DNA from: Omphalotus guepiniiformis
Lineage: Eukaryota; Basidiomycota; Agaricomycetes; Agaricales; Omphalotaceae
Assembly: GCA_028554645.1 (NCBI GenBank)
Contig: JAQOOI010000076.1
Coordinates: 1,240,001 to 1,304,000, forward strand
Length of the DNA: 64,000 bases
Direction of reading: 5' to 3'
Positions 25,152-36,935 of this stretch are shown here, in pieces. Positions within the stretch are counted from its first letter, which is position 1; the number at the start of each line of letters is the position of its first letter. Under the pieces are notes generated by a model. That model had not been told where the DNA came from and made no database searches. It saw nothing but the letters and a program-made list of their open reading frames with translations. The position numbers were made by a program, and so were the translations under genes.

Positions 25152-26192
25152 CTACTCCTGAAAGAGAAAACTAGAGTTATCGTTATTCATCAAGACAAGT
25201 CCGACTCCAGATAGAGTGCACAAGCCGACGCAAACTGTGGTACAGATGCTTACGCTGAGAGGCTGGCTCGCCCACGCGTAGCATACTACTCCCACTAAAG
25301 CCAGAATGAACCCGATAACGGTAGTCACGACACATAGGGTATGACAGCGATGAAGCAGGTGCATTGGGGGTTGCCGTTGGAAGAGGCCAACTTGCACCAA
25401 CTGTGGATTTGCTGACCATATCGGAGGGGGAGAGCCAGATCTTCCTTTCTCTGCTGAGCCTTTGGTATTGAAAGTCGAACTAGGGGTCCCGTCGGATGGT
25501 GAATTTGTTATGTGTTTGGCGGCCATGTCAAGGAGAATAGATCCTTTAGAATGGGAACCAGGTCCACCCCTTTCACCTTCGGCTTCGGCTTCTTCACGTC
25601 TAGCTTCTTTGACTTTGAATCGGATGAGAAAGAAAGCAGCGAAGAATGAAATGAAAGACGCGTGAAGATGGAGTACGAGAGAACAAAGAAAGCTCGCATT
25701 GGATGCTTGCGAAATACGTGAGGTGTCGTCCCCTGGATCGGGTGCAGTCACTTGTAGCATACCAGCCTCCACTGATGCAAGGAATGTAGTCTGTATGTTA
25801 ATCAGTAAAGGACCAGAGGGTCAAGGTGGCCGCATATACTTACAATCAAGCTGATTAACTGCAAACGATCCATCCATGACTGAACAAGATCCTTCATTGC
25901 TTCTCGGCGCTGCTGCTCATCCGCTTCATCTTGATCCTCCTGGGTTTCTGTAAACCGAACTTTCAGCAGACTTGTCGAAATAATCGGAGCATAGATACAA
26001 ACTTTTCCTAACTGGCGCTACGAACTCCAAATTACCTCCCCCCGCTCCCTGCACCTGTCCAGGCAATGTTGTCTGAATATGGCCGGGTCCATTTAGGGTG
26101 TTGCGACCTTGATAAATATCCCAAGAGTATTGAGCCTTTGTGTGAAGCCGTTGATACAGAGAATTTGACCACTTACGAACTACTCGGCGCAT
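25152..26192 (-). CDS. Four-TM membrane protein, paralogue B
   Basis: Exons are 26192-26177, 26107-26003, 25947-25844 and 25790-25152 (287 aa). It matches paralogue A (16856-17888) along its whole length: the same RRNT, PGQVQ and VAP.RKK start, the identical QSWMDRLQLISLITTFLASVEAG block, the same GSILLDMAA.H and SANPQLVQVG.FQRQPPM loop motifs and the same four predicted spans. The central loop differs most and carries an Arg/Glu-rich EARREEAEAEGERGG run. The first three exons have the same lengths as in A. The gene is inverted relative to A, with Tim22, arrestin and cupredoxin genes between the two. The start codons of this gene and the next F-box gene are 211 bp apart, head-to-head. Confidence 0.82.
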
Positions 26193-26403
26193 TTGAAGAG
26201 AGAGATAAAAATGGGATTACAGAGCGCCCGAGCCCAAGCTAAATAATTGCCGGAGCATTTGACAAGGATGGATCAGATCTCAAGACACGCTTGTGGAAGC
26301 CCATTGTCAAGAAGCAAGTTAGAGTCATTGAGCCACTCGCGCGTATAATACGAACATCTATATATCAGCCTGATCGAATTCAATTTCTTTTCCTCTTACA
26401 ACC

Positions 26404-27912
26404 ATGACTCTCTCCTTTTCAGACTTACCGCCCGACGTGCATTTCAGGATTCTTTACTTTTTGGAATTCACCGACATAGTCAGGGTGCGACAGGTTCGTA
26501 CATTGTTTGGGCACCAAGATTGTTACGATTGCTTCACTCACTTGCGCTTTTACCAGGTTTCTAAACGTCTTTATGATCTTAGTTTTGAACGTACTATCTG
26601 GGCCGATGCATATAGGCAATCTGATCAATTCTTGCCACCGGGCCCACTACCTACTCACTCTACGCGAGACCTACAGCAACTCATCTTACGTGCACACCGT
26701 CTTGAAGCGAACTGGAATACCCCCGCTCCTCAAATCAAGCATAAACGCTCCATCGATTACACACAGGATATCGCGAAATTGCAACTATTTGATGGCAGAT
26801 ACCTCGTAGTTGGAATGAAACGTCAATTTATGCTCTATGACCTCGAAAGAGACACCGACTGGGACGAACCGGTATTCGTGTACAAGGGTTACCGTGGCGA
26901 GCGATACTTTTATACTCCGTCTGGTCCCTGTCATAGCACTAGTGTTGAAAATCCCGAGATGCACTTTCCTGTGGGTGTGGCAATATCTCATCCAGAGTCA
27001 ATGTGTGTTACCTTCTCCTTCATTTCTGACTGAGTTCAATGTTTTTCTAGAATTATATGGAAAGTCGACCTTACTAGTCCTCATGCACCAACGATGAGAC
27101 AGGTCAATAAAATGCCAGTCAACACGTTAGAAGTGCCAATGATAATGACCGTTGCATATGGATTTCTCGCTGTGTGCTTAGGGGACGGTGGTGATATGCT
27201 GTATCATATCGGAACTCAACGAACTTACTTCTTCTTGGCTGACGACGATGCGGTACACCTTATAATCTATATCAAATTTGTCCCCCCAACTCACTTTTGC
27301 GAGCAGAGTCGGAAAATGAAGAGCCGCACAGACCGTGCCGTGTTCCTATTCACGCCACACTCTGTCCTCATCGTGAACCAGGGTTACAAGAAGCTGGTTT
27401 TTGAGCACTTCTTGCTTCCTGATACAACGATAGCACATCCGTGCCTCGCTCTTATTCGGACACATATAGGCGTTTTAAACGAAGGACTCACTGAGCCAGC
27501 CTTGATCCACTTTGACTACCGGGAAGAATCCTGCCGCGATGGTACCATGTGGCTTATGGGTCTCTTGTACTCCTCGGGGCCTGCACCAATCACAATCACT
27601 ATGCACCCCGATGACGAGGCCATGGCTATCGACTTGGCTCCACCACCCAATAGCTCTGACTCTACGTTTGATCTTGCGGTGACGACTTTGAGAGAGAAAT
27701 GCTGGGCCAAGGCACTCGCTCGTTTGGATCGCGGTTCCGGGTGGCTTATGTACGATCTCCAATTCGATGTTCTTTCTAATCAAAGGACCCTGAAGAGAGG
27801 CTTCTTAGCTACCCCAGATATTGTGGGTGTAAATGAATATGCTTTCGACGGCGTGATGGGTAGATTATGTGCGTCTACGGACACGAGAATAGATATCCTA
27901 GATCTAGCTTAG
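26404..27912 (+). CDS. F-box protein
   Basis: Exons are 26404-26493, 26557-27002 and 27051-27912 (465 aa). The F-box spans residues 5-55 (FSDLPPDVHFRILYFLE then VRQVSKRLYDLSFERTIW), so the first intron falls inside the motif. It has a length divisible by three, and reading through it would insert 21 residues into the F-box; splicing restores the usual spacing. The rest resembles a beta-propeller-like substrate region seen in Agaricomycete F-box proteins (KLQLFDGRYLVVGMKRQFMLYDL; IIWKVDLTSPHAP). The protein probably binds Skp1 in an SCF ligase; the target is unknown. A second in-frame candidate intron at 27253-27306 (GTACAC...GCAG, 54 nt) may also be spliced out. Confidence 0.78.
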
Positions 27913-28101
27913 CTGGTATGAAATGTGTACACTACAGAGAGCCTGCCTCGGAATTTACAGTACAGGTTGCATGATACAAACGACGGGCGCTGTAGCAAAA
28001 GAGCCAGTCGTAGCGTCAGGCTTCGAGTGAGTGTTGCGCGATCTGGGGTCAACCAGTCATTGTCAATCCAGAACCGGCATGAGACCTGTGAAAAGGCTGC
28101 C

Positions 28102-28773
28102 TCACAAAGTCGCAGCAATCATCCATGCTTCGTGCCTGAAGGCTGCAACTGCTTCTGAATCAGCCTCTCGGTCGGCCCTCCAAGCCCTCCGTTCCAGCGC
28201 ATACGCAATATCACCGAAACCTCGAGCGCAATCCTGGTGAGCGATGGGATACGAATACAGGATCTCGCGATGCGTAAAGATCGCTTCCAGATAATCTCCG
28301 CCTGTTGTTGGGTACGATTCCAGCTGTGATTGCAGCGCTCTGAGATAGGCGCAGCCGTAGGTTTCGTTTCTTGCGCTGGTGCTGGAACACTCCGATGTTG
28401 CGTCGGACTGGATGACAAGGTATCAAGGTTTGAGGTTTACCAGAGGAAGATCAGCGCTGCTTTTCGGATTGGGAAGGACTCGAAACATACATGGTAGCTC
28501 GGATCGTCTGCCATTAGTACGTCCTGCGCGTTTGGTGGATGCGATTCCTTTAGGACATCGCCTTCTCCTGCGTCCTATCTCCAGGAGTATTAAAGGCGTG
28601 CAGCGAACAGGATGAGACTCAGAGATTAAGCTCACATTGTTGTCTGGTCTTGCTATTGACATCGTCTGCAGGAGCTTGCACAAGTCGATTTCAAGTCTCT
28701 ATCATCGGTACGAATGGTCAGATAAGCGCGCGAAATGACGATTTAAGCATACCTGCTGGGTCATGGTGGTCAT
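28102..28773 (-). CDS. Conserved-looking protein of unknown function (157 aa)
   Basis: Four exons join in phase: 28773-28753, 28698-28636, 28574-28491 and 28407-28102. No long single frame marks the gene; it appears only after splicing. The N-terminal half is short and acidic (AGEGDVLKESHPPNAQDVL). The C-terminal half is an alpha-helical, aromatic and Arg/Ala-rich block with YPTTGGDYLEAIFTHREIL, AHQDCARGFGDIAYALERR and AFRHEAWMIAATL, which reads like a folded conserved domain. There is no signal peptide or membrane span, so a cytosolic or nuclear protein is likely. I do not recognise the family. All introns are GT-AG. Confidence 0.68.
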
Positions 28774-29621
28774 TGTCGTTTCTGAAAAAAACTGTGAGAT
28801 GAAGGTGGGCTGCTGGGAGTTGGTCTAATTCAAGGCACCAGAGAGCGATATAAGTACCAGCAAGAGCACAACATGCGCCTCTGAAGGTCCTGCTGCGTGC
28901 CTCATGGTCCCCGCACGACTGCTTTATCGATTCGGGCTATTCAATTTCGCCTCGAGGCAAAGTTAAGAAGGCAATTGATCGATTAGGCAACTGCTGTTTA
29001 CCCTGCATGTGGCGTTATTCTCCTCTTCTGGCTGTAGGCCAAGGCTATGTTGCATTAAGATCTACTCGTGCGTGATTCAAGTTCATCATATTCGATGTTG
29101 AGTGGCACATCAAGAAGGCAGCGTTCGAACAAACGATCATTGATATCAGTTTCATTGGAGGAGCAAGCTATGTTTGCATCCACGTCCAATGATCCTTTAG
29201 ACTGAGAAAGCCCCACCCGATAATCGAGGAAAGCATGTGCGTGACTGGCCTTGGCCAATCGCGGGATTTGCATGATTTTGAATTGACTGTCCAAATTGAA
29301 ACTGACCACCATAATTAGTCGCCTATCTGGAGGTATTCCTCCACACAGCGAGCAGTAGCCTTCCGCCAAGCCCTGACTCCGTTCAAGCCAAGAATCACAA
29401 GTTTGGACCTGACATCAAAACGATAAGTTTCGGAACTGTCCCAAGCTGTCCCATTGGTACGCTTGTAGTTTTGACCGTTCATTTTCTGATGCGAGGGATC
29501 GCAATCTGGGAGAAGTGATATTTTTTCAGGGCTTCTTCAATAGAACGTAGATAAATACAATGTCCATACTCGAGTGGTTGAATACTCAGTGCCACTTACT
29601 GTCCTTTCCACTCATTTGAAT
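28774..29621. other. Divergent intergenic region
   Basis: An open frame of 105 codons on the minus strand at 29055-29369 lacks an ATG and a recognisable motif, and I could not join it to other exons. The last 100 bases are the promoter of the downstream gene. Confidence 0.4.
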
Positions 29622-30915
29622 ATGGCACCTTCGCCAATACCGTTGGACAAAGCCTATCTCACAGCAATATGGCTCGAGACGTTGTTTTATGGTGAGAGTG
29701 TCATTTTGAACGCGCCTCAGTTCGTTATGTGACTGACGGGACTGCTGCAGGGATCAATATGCTCTTATTCTTCTCGTATCTCTTCATAGTGAGGTACAAG
29801 AGGAAGGTCCCATTAAACAAGTTGATTATCGGCGTCGCAATTCTGATGTTCATGTTCTCCACGGTCCATGTATCCCTGGGCTTTTATCGGTTGATTATGG
29901 GATTCATATATCTCCGAGACCAACCTGGAGGTCCTGCTGCATTCTTTTCCGACGTTTCTATTCCGGCGAACGTTGCAAAGGTCACCATTCATACGGTTAA
30001 CTCGATCTTAGGCGATAGCATTATGGTGAGTAGTAGAAATTGTGTGCTGGGATTGGCATGTTCAAGAGCGTGGTGTACATAGGTGTGGAGATGTTATAAT
30101 GTGTGGGGTCAGAAATGGTTGCCTTCTATCGTCCCAATTCTACTTATCCTCGCATCTGCAAGTAAGTCTTTATAGTCGTCTTTGCATGAAGTTATCTTTC
30201 TCATTCAAAACCGTTACGAAACTGTAGCTTGTGGGTTCGGTCAAGCCGTCATTTTCGCTAAAGCAAGAACAACACACAGTGCTTTCGGCCCACAGTTGGA
30301 GAAATGGAATGGATCTTTGTTCGCTCTGTCGCTCGCTACCAATGTCGTGGTTACTTCCTTGATTGCTGCAAGAATTTGGTGGGTGGAATGTTCCTGGCAC
30401 ATTTGCAGTCATTGAAGTTCTGACGCTCTTTATCGCGGCAGGTGGGTCGCACGAGGAATCCACTCGCACCATGCTTCATCGTTCAAGTATCGGAGGGTGC
30501 TAACGCTCGTCATTGAATCTGGGGCTATATATTCTTCCACGCTGGTGATTGAAATAACGCTGTATTTCTTGAATAGCAATGCGTTTTATATCATTTATGA
30601 CCCCATTGCACAGTTAACGGTTGGTACTATTTGGTCTTTATTTGACAGGCTGCATCATTGATATCTTGGCCCCAGGCTATCGTACCGACCATGATCATTG
30701 TCATGACCAGTTTAGGTCTCACATCAAAGGACTTGAACTCTGAAGAGACTCGTCAGAGCCCTAGCCACAGATTGGGGATTGAATCCCGGCCCAAGTTTTC
30801 TGCTAGACCTTCGAACACGCTATCGACGCTGGAGTCTAGTATTCCGGAGGAAGACAGTCAAGATAATGCATTCATGGAGTTACGCGAGCCAAAGGCATCA
30901 AAGGCGATTGTGTAG
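29622..30915 (+). CDS. Seven-TM membrane protein (Agaricomycete family)
   Basis: Six exons: 29622-29691, 29751-30025, 30083-30161, 30228-30378, 30442-30619 and 30649-30915 (339 aa). About seven hydrophobic spans can be placed: AIWLETLFYGINMLLFFSYL, LIIGVAILMFMFSTVHVSL, a span near TIHTVNSILGDSIM, SIVPILLILASATCGFG, LFALSLATNVVVTSLIAA, LTLVIESGAIYSSTLVIEI and ISWPQAIVPTMIIVMTSLG. The tail is cytosolic, Ser/Glu-rich and polar. The fold is receptor-like and typical of a big Agaricomycete family without an assigned ligand. The conserved VWRCYNVWG motif after the third span is a family hallmark. All introns are GT-AG. Confidence 0.83.
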
Positions 30916-31640
30916 CGCTCGGCTTGTTGGCGTGTCAGACTATTTGTGACGAGTAATAGAATGTAAACTAGTACCTAAATTAAATGCTACTCAAGTACAG
31001 CAGGCAATGGTTCGGAAGCAAGTATGCATGTTTTTGTCCCACTTTATCTGACAAGATGAGTGGTTTGCTCATGGTGAGCATGCGCGTCAATGTGTCAATG
31101 GCATCTGATGCTGTACAGGCCTTTTCCACGCGGAAAGCTGTTCATTCGTTTTGGCCGGTATATGCCCACAGAGAGTATCCTGTGCTATGTAGTAGAGCAC
31201 AAACGAATAGGCATGTATTGTAGACAGAACTAAAGAAATTGAACATTTGAGTCAAGCGAGTGAAGAGCGGAGCCGGTTTACAGTGGGTGAGAGGGCCACG
31301 GCGTTTGCCGATATTTTTTTGGGAAGACAGAAAAGGCAGGCAAGTGTTGTCTTCGTCCCCCGTCCTTGGCTACCAGGACAGACATTGTCGACAGCGGACT
31401 GCTATTCACAGCGTCCGTGCTTATTTCCTTAGACTAAACCTATATCTTCTCCAGCTGCTTTCTCGCCTGCTGGCAGGTCATTCTTAACGACCGATCCGCA
31501 CGAGACGCTTCAATATCGAATCAACCTCATCTCAGTCATCCTCTTCTTAACAAAATTCGTATGTTTCCACTTTTCTGAATTTTTTTCTACCTGTAGAATT
31601 GCTCATTTCATGTCTGTGACTCTCGCCATTGTCTCTTAGA
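30916..31640. other. Intergenic with the eIF4G promoter and 5' leader
   Basis: No gene is seen up to about 31450. A probable 5'-leader intron runs from a GTATGT donor near 31559 to a CTCTTAG acceptor two bases before the eIF4G start codon. Confidence 0.5.
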
Positions 31641-34600
31641 ATGAGCAAATCCTCAACTGCTTCAACAACGAAGACTCCGTCCCAGCTATCATCAAAGTCA
31701 GCTTGGGCAAAAGGCCCGCCGCAAAATACCTCTTCTTCCCCGCGCTCTCAGTCTCCTGCGCCATCAAACTCAGCGCCGGCTCACGCCACGCATTCTAGAC
31801 GGCCTAGCACTCTTGGACAGAGCTTCCCTATAAAAGATGGCGTCAGCATCCCTCGTAACAACGTCGGGGCAACAAAAACTGGTATGTCATTTTTCACGCT
31901 TTCTCCGCAACAATTTTCCATTAACAAGGGCTCTTTTTATGTTCTACAGGGTCCGCTGTGTCTTTCGGTTCCATAGATGACGCTTCTGCAACGATTTCAT
32001 CCTCACCAGCTGCTGCGCCCGCCGTGAAGCCGCCGCCAGAAGGCGTGAAATCCTTTGGCTCAGTCCCAGCTGCTTCTAGCCAAATAAATGGCAAATCTTC
32101 TGTATCATCTTCCGCTAAGCCGTCTATAAGTCAGGCGTCTTCAACAACGTCGGTCTCGGGTGTCTCGACGTCTTCTACGTCATCAGTCGCAAAACCCGAC
32201 AAGATGGATATACGAAAGTTGTTCCAGAATCCTTCGTCTGCACCTTCTTCGCACCCACCTTCAGATACCTCCTCGCCTGCTACACGAACGTCAAATCTTC
32301 CTCCGCAACAACCCTCACAGCCACCGTCGATGCCCCCAGCAGGTTCGTCGTCGCAGATGGGTGGTCACCAATACACGCCATTTGTACCCAATATGCGTCC
32401 TGGCCAGAATCCCGCGGCAGGCGGTGGTCCTGGCTCGACTCCTAGATCGCCGGTGTATCCAAGACAGCAAATGCCTAATGGCAATGGACCACGCCCCCCG
32501 AATGGTGCTAATGGGCCAGCAGGGCCCTCGCAAATGTCGGGCAACATGGGCAGTCCGCGTCTTGCCCCTCATCCTCATCCAGGACAACAACCTAATATGC
32601 CTTCTCCTCAAATGCAAACCCCTGTCCAAATGTCAGGATGGGGCCAGTATTATGCAAGTTCATTCTTGTTTTCGTTTCTGCTGCTATATACTGATTTGAT
32701 TCGAGTAGTATACGATGCCGCCAGGTATGCCTCCAGACCCAGCCTACATGTATTCAGCTTGGTATAACATGCCTCCTCCACATCAAATGCCTCCCCAACA
32801 CCAAATGCCCCATCATCCACCAACCCCAGGTGGCCCTCACACTGGCATGCCTATGTCCCCCCGAAATCCTCAGCCTCCTCTCCAGGGACCTCCTGGAACA
32901 CCTACCCCTGCGCACGCCGCAGTTGCCCCTCACAGCCCTCATCCCCCGCCCCCTCTTTCACATACATCGTCCGGCAGCGTAAGCGGCTTGTCATCACCGC
33001 CACCAACCCCCTCCACGGCTACAATGCCCGGAAGTGCGAGATTAAACCAAAATGCTAGTGCGTTTGTCCCCGGAAGAGCGAAGGTTGTCATCAAGTCCTC
33101 TGTTGACGGTCCTGAGCTCAATCTCGACAGCTTCAGGAAGACACCGTCGACTGTCACATCGCCGCCGTTGGCTTCGACAACTTCGACACTGGGATCAGCG
33201 AGCCCTAGCCGCAGGTCTGTGGTTCGCATCACGGCTCCAGATGATAAGAAGCGCCGCGAGGAGAAAGAACAGGAGGAGGCACGAGCAAAATCAGAGAAGG
33301 AGCGTAAAGAGAAGGAAGCAGCTGAGGCAAAGGCAAAGGAAGAAGAGGAGCGGGTTAGGAAAGAGAAGGAAGAGGAACAGAGGAAGAAGGAAGAGGAGGA
33401 ACAGAGGAAGAGGGAAGAGGAGAAGGAGAAGGAGAAGGAGAGGCTGAAGAAGGAGGCGGAGGAGAAGGAAAAGCAACGCCTCGCTGAAGAAGAGCGGCTA
33501 CGAAAAGAGGAAGAGCTCAAGAAGCGCGAAGAGGAGGAGAAAGAGCGACTACGAAAGGAGGAAGATGAGCGCCTCAAGAAAGAAGAAGAGGAGAAGGAGA
33601 AGGAACGAGTTCGCAAGGAGGCAGAGCAAGCCGCTGCTAAGGCTAAAGCTGAAGACCAGGAGGAGGGCGAGATCGTTGAGTCAAACGATACCGAACAAAC
33701 TCCTGTGGGTTCCAAGGACGATGATCAGAAGCCAAAGGAGAAGAAAGGTGGTCGGTCAGAACCAGTTTCTGCAGAATCCCACTTGAGGCGTCGACCTGGT
33801 CCTTTAGACCTTTCCATCGCTACAAGGCCCAACGTTCCCGCCCCTCCTCTTTCCGCGCTTGCTACCGCTCGACTTATTGACGATCTCGGACGTGTTCCTT
33901 ATCCTGAAGGTGTCAAAAGCCCCAAGGTTGAGCTCAACATCAATGCCAAGGATGGCAAATTCAGGTATTTGAAAGAATTATCATTACTTTTGACTTCGAC
34001 TTAATTTCGGTCATAGGTATGACCGAGAATTCCTTCTCCAGTTCATGTCTATCTGCAAGGAGAAACCGGACATGCTTCCTCCTCTCGATGCTATTGGTTT
34101 GGAGCCATCTGACCAAAACTCGATCCATCGCACCAGCTCTAGTCGTGGCAAGCCTGGTTCTCGTCAAAGTTCCATCGGGCTTGGTTTCACTGGCTCCAGC
34201 TTCCCAGGTAAACCTGGTACTGGAGCTCCTTTCGGCGGGATGGGAAATTTTGCTACCACCAACGCCTCAAAGCTTACCAGCGACGAAAGATTCCAGATCT
34301 CCAATGTGGGACGAGCCGTTTCGGTCAGTGGTGTTCCTATGCAGTTCACGCGGCCTGGGCAGATGCAAAGGACTGCCAGCCAAGGCGGCCCCGGTACGCC
34401 AATGGAGAATCGTCGTTCCCGAAGCAAGCGTGGCGGCGATCGAGATCCGAACAAAACTGCGTCAGGACCAGGTTCGCAGTCTCACGGACAAGGTTACGGA
34501 CATGGTCCAATGGGTATGGGTCCTGGTGGCATACCCCTCGAGCCCGTTGCTCCCCTTCAATTTTCTGCCAATAGATGGGATAGGAGGGTGCTTGGTGGTG

Positions 34601-36505
34601 TCGATCCTGATTCACCTGAGGTTGTTGACCGTAAAGTCAAAGGTCTCCTCAACAAACTTACCATGGAGAAGTTCGACTCCATCTCTGATCAGATTATTGC
34701 CTGGGCCAACAAATCAGAGAAGGAAACGGATGGCCGGACGCTCATCCAGGTTATCCGTCTTGTCTTCGAGAAAGCTACCGATGAAGCTACGTGGTCGGAG
34801 ATGTATGCTCGTTTGTGTCGCAAGATGATGGAACAGATTAGTACCAAAGTACAAGATGAAGGGATCAAGAATTCTGACGGCAAGCCCATTTCCGGTGGCC
34901 AGCTCTTTAGGAAGTACCTCTTGAACAGATGTCAGGAGGACTTCGAGCGTGGCTGGGTGAACAAGGAGGCTACCGCCGCCGCCGCCGCAACAAAAGCGCT
35001 GGAAGATCAGGCAGCAAAGGCTGCTAATGAGAAGAAAGCGGAAGGCGAAGAAGAAGTCGCTCTTTATTCTGACGAGTACTACGCTGCGCAGAAGGCAAAG
35101 CGTCAAGGGCTCGGTCTCATCAAGTTCATTGGTGAACTTTTCAAACTCCAGATGTTAACGGAGCGAATCATGCACGAGTGTGTCAAGAAGCTACTCGGCA
35201 ACGTGGATAACCCTGAGGAGGAAGAGATAGAGTCTCTCTGCAAACTTCTTTCCACTGTTGGCGCAATTCTCGATACTACGAAAGCTCGCGCACATATGGA
35301 TGTCTACTTCTCTCGCATGAAGGAATTGACAAAGAGCTCCAACGTTAGTTCACGTATGCAGTTCATGTTACAGGTAAGCGTGTTTCTTTTTTTCTCGTCT
35401 TTTTGATAAATAACGTGCTCTTCAGGATGTCATCGAACTTCGCGAAAGGAAATGGATTACCAGGAATGCCGTTGCTGCTCCTACGACAATTGCTAAGGTT
35501 CACGAAATTGTGAGTTTCTTTAAAACGAATCTTATATGACTCTTGGTGTCTCAATGTGCTGCTCAGGCCGCCAAGGAAAAAGAGAAGGAGGGATTCCAAC
35601 GCACTATCAGTATGTCTCGCGGCGGCTCTCGCCGTGGTGGAGACAGATCAGACTATCAACAGGTTGGTCCTGATGGTTGGGCTGTTGCTGGTGGTGGTAA
35701 CGCTCCTCGTCCACCGCCCAAAGTTGGTGACCTTACCAACTTTGGAAAGATCAACAAGGGTTCGGGTGCACCGATGACATTCGGTCCTGGCAGTGTCTTC
35801 GCTGGCAAGAAGGACAATAAACGAGAATCCCTCTCGAGAACGAATTCCAGTGCGAATATGTTCCAGATGCTCCAGAATGTTGATCCGGCTACGGAGGCTG
35901 CTGCCAGGAGTAGTCGACCACCGAGCCGGAAACCTAGTGTTGACCTTGGCTCAGGGGGTGCTCCCGATCCTGCGCACCAGCGTAAGCGGCTTATTCTGCA
36001 ACCCCGCTCGAAGCCTCTGGAACAGGATACCACTCGTCCGCATGACACGGACGGCAGTTCAGATGAAGAGGTTGCAGAGGAGCCTGAGCTAGAGATGTCT
36101 GAGGCCGAGGCAAAGAAGAAGATTGAGGAGGACACTAAGGAATTCTTTGGTGTTCGCAGTCTCGACGAGGCGGAGATCTACTTTTCGAAACTTCCTTCAA
36201 ATCATCACCACCGCCTTGTCGACAAGCTTGTGTCCATGGCCATTGAGTCGAAGGAGGCTGATGCTAAGTTGGTCGGCGAGTTCTTCGAGCGTGCGTCATC
36301 CAAGAAGCTTTGTTCATCATCAGCTTTCGAGGAAGCGTTTGCATCGATTACCGAGCTCTTGGACGACATTGCAATCGACGCACCCAAAGCTCCGAATCTC
36401 CTGGCGATCATGATGAAAGGTGCAGGACTCAGTGAGGAACAACGGACACAGATAGCTGCGAAGTCTCCTGAGAACGGGGACAAACTTCTTGAGCTGTTAT
36501 CATAG
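31641..36505 (+). CDS. Translation initiation factor eIF4G
   Basis: eIF4G is the scaffold of the cap-binding complex eIF4F; it binds eIF4E, eIF4A and RNA in the cytosol. Six exons: 31641-31881, 31950-32653, 32709-33964, 34017-35373, 35426-35509 and 35567-36505 (1526 aa). The order is a Ser/Pro-rich disordered N-terminus with Met/Pro/His-rich repeats, a long Lys/Glu-rich coiled stretch (about residues 490-630), the eIF4E-binding motif YDREFLL (about 735), the MIF4G domain from VDRKVKGLLNKLTMEKFD (about 935-1190), RNA-binding-type RSRSKRGGD/SRGGSRRGGD patches, and a C-terminal MA3-like domain (about 1395-1526). The second intron has a GC donor (TAT|GCAAGT); no GT site keeps the frame. Confidence 0.95.
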
Positions 36506-36935
36506 ACCTTATTTTCACCTTGCATCGACTCGCTTTTCATTTCCTTTGCTTCATGTGTCAGCCGCTCTCTCATCTTCTTCACTCGACACCACTGGCATCT
36601 CTTCGTTGTTTCGTTGTTTCTACTTTATGATTGCATACCATCTTTCTTCTCCTTTTTTTTTTTTTGGCTGCGCAGTTGTTTATATCATAGTTCATAGTGT
36701 AGCATTGAGTATAACTAGGTTCCCTTCGAGGATGCACAGCATTTGTGAGCCTACATAGTAACCCCCCTTAATAAGAGAGGATTCCGTAAGACAACCGGGA
36801 TAACAAGTTACAACATCAACTTTAGCCGGAGATCTGGTTTGGCCTTCGGTTTTGACCAGGACATAGGTCCTTTAGGACCAGACTCAGGCTCTTCACCAAC
36901 TCTTCCAAAACCCTTGTTTTGCTTTACGCCCTTCA
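36506..36935. other. Intergenic between eIF4G and the TRK gene
   Basis: A T-rich 3' region with a run of T at 36653-36665 precedes the TRK promoter. No gene is seen. Confidence 0.5.

Noticed and set aside
29055..29369. 104-codon minus-strand frame in the gap before the 7-TM gene
   Set aside because: It has no ATG, no motif and no in-phase splice partners; a second frame over the same bases is equally open.
33240..33650. Purine-rich repeat-like block inside eIF4G
   Set aside because: It is a coding Lys/Glu coiled-coil region in frame with both neighbours, not a tandem DNA repeat.
32939..33715. Long minus-strand open frame rich in Ser/Phe/Leu
   Set aside because: It is the antisense shadow of the Lys/Glu-rich coiled region of eIF4G; codon bias creates the opening.
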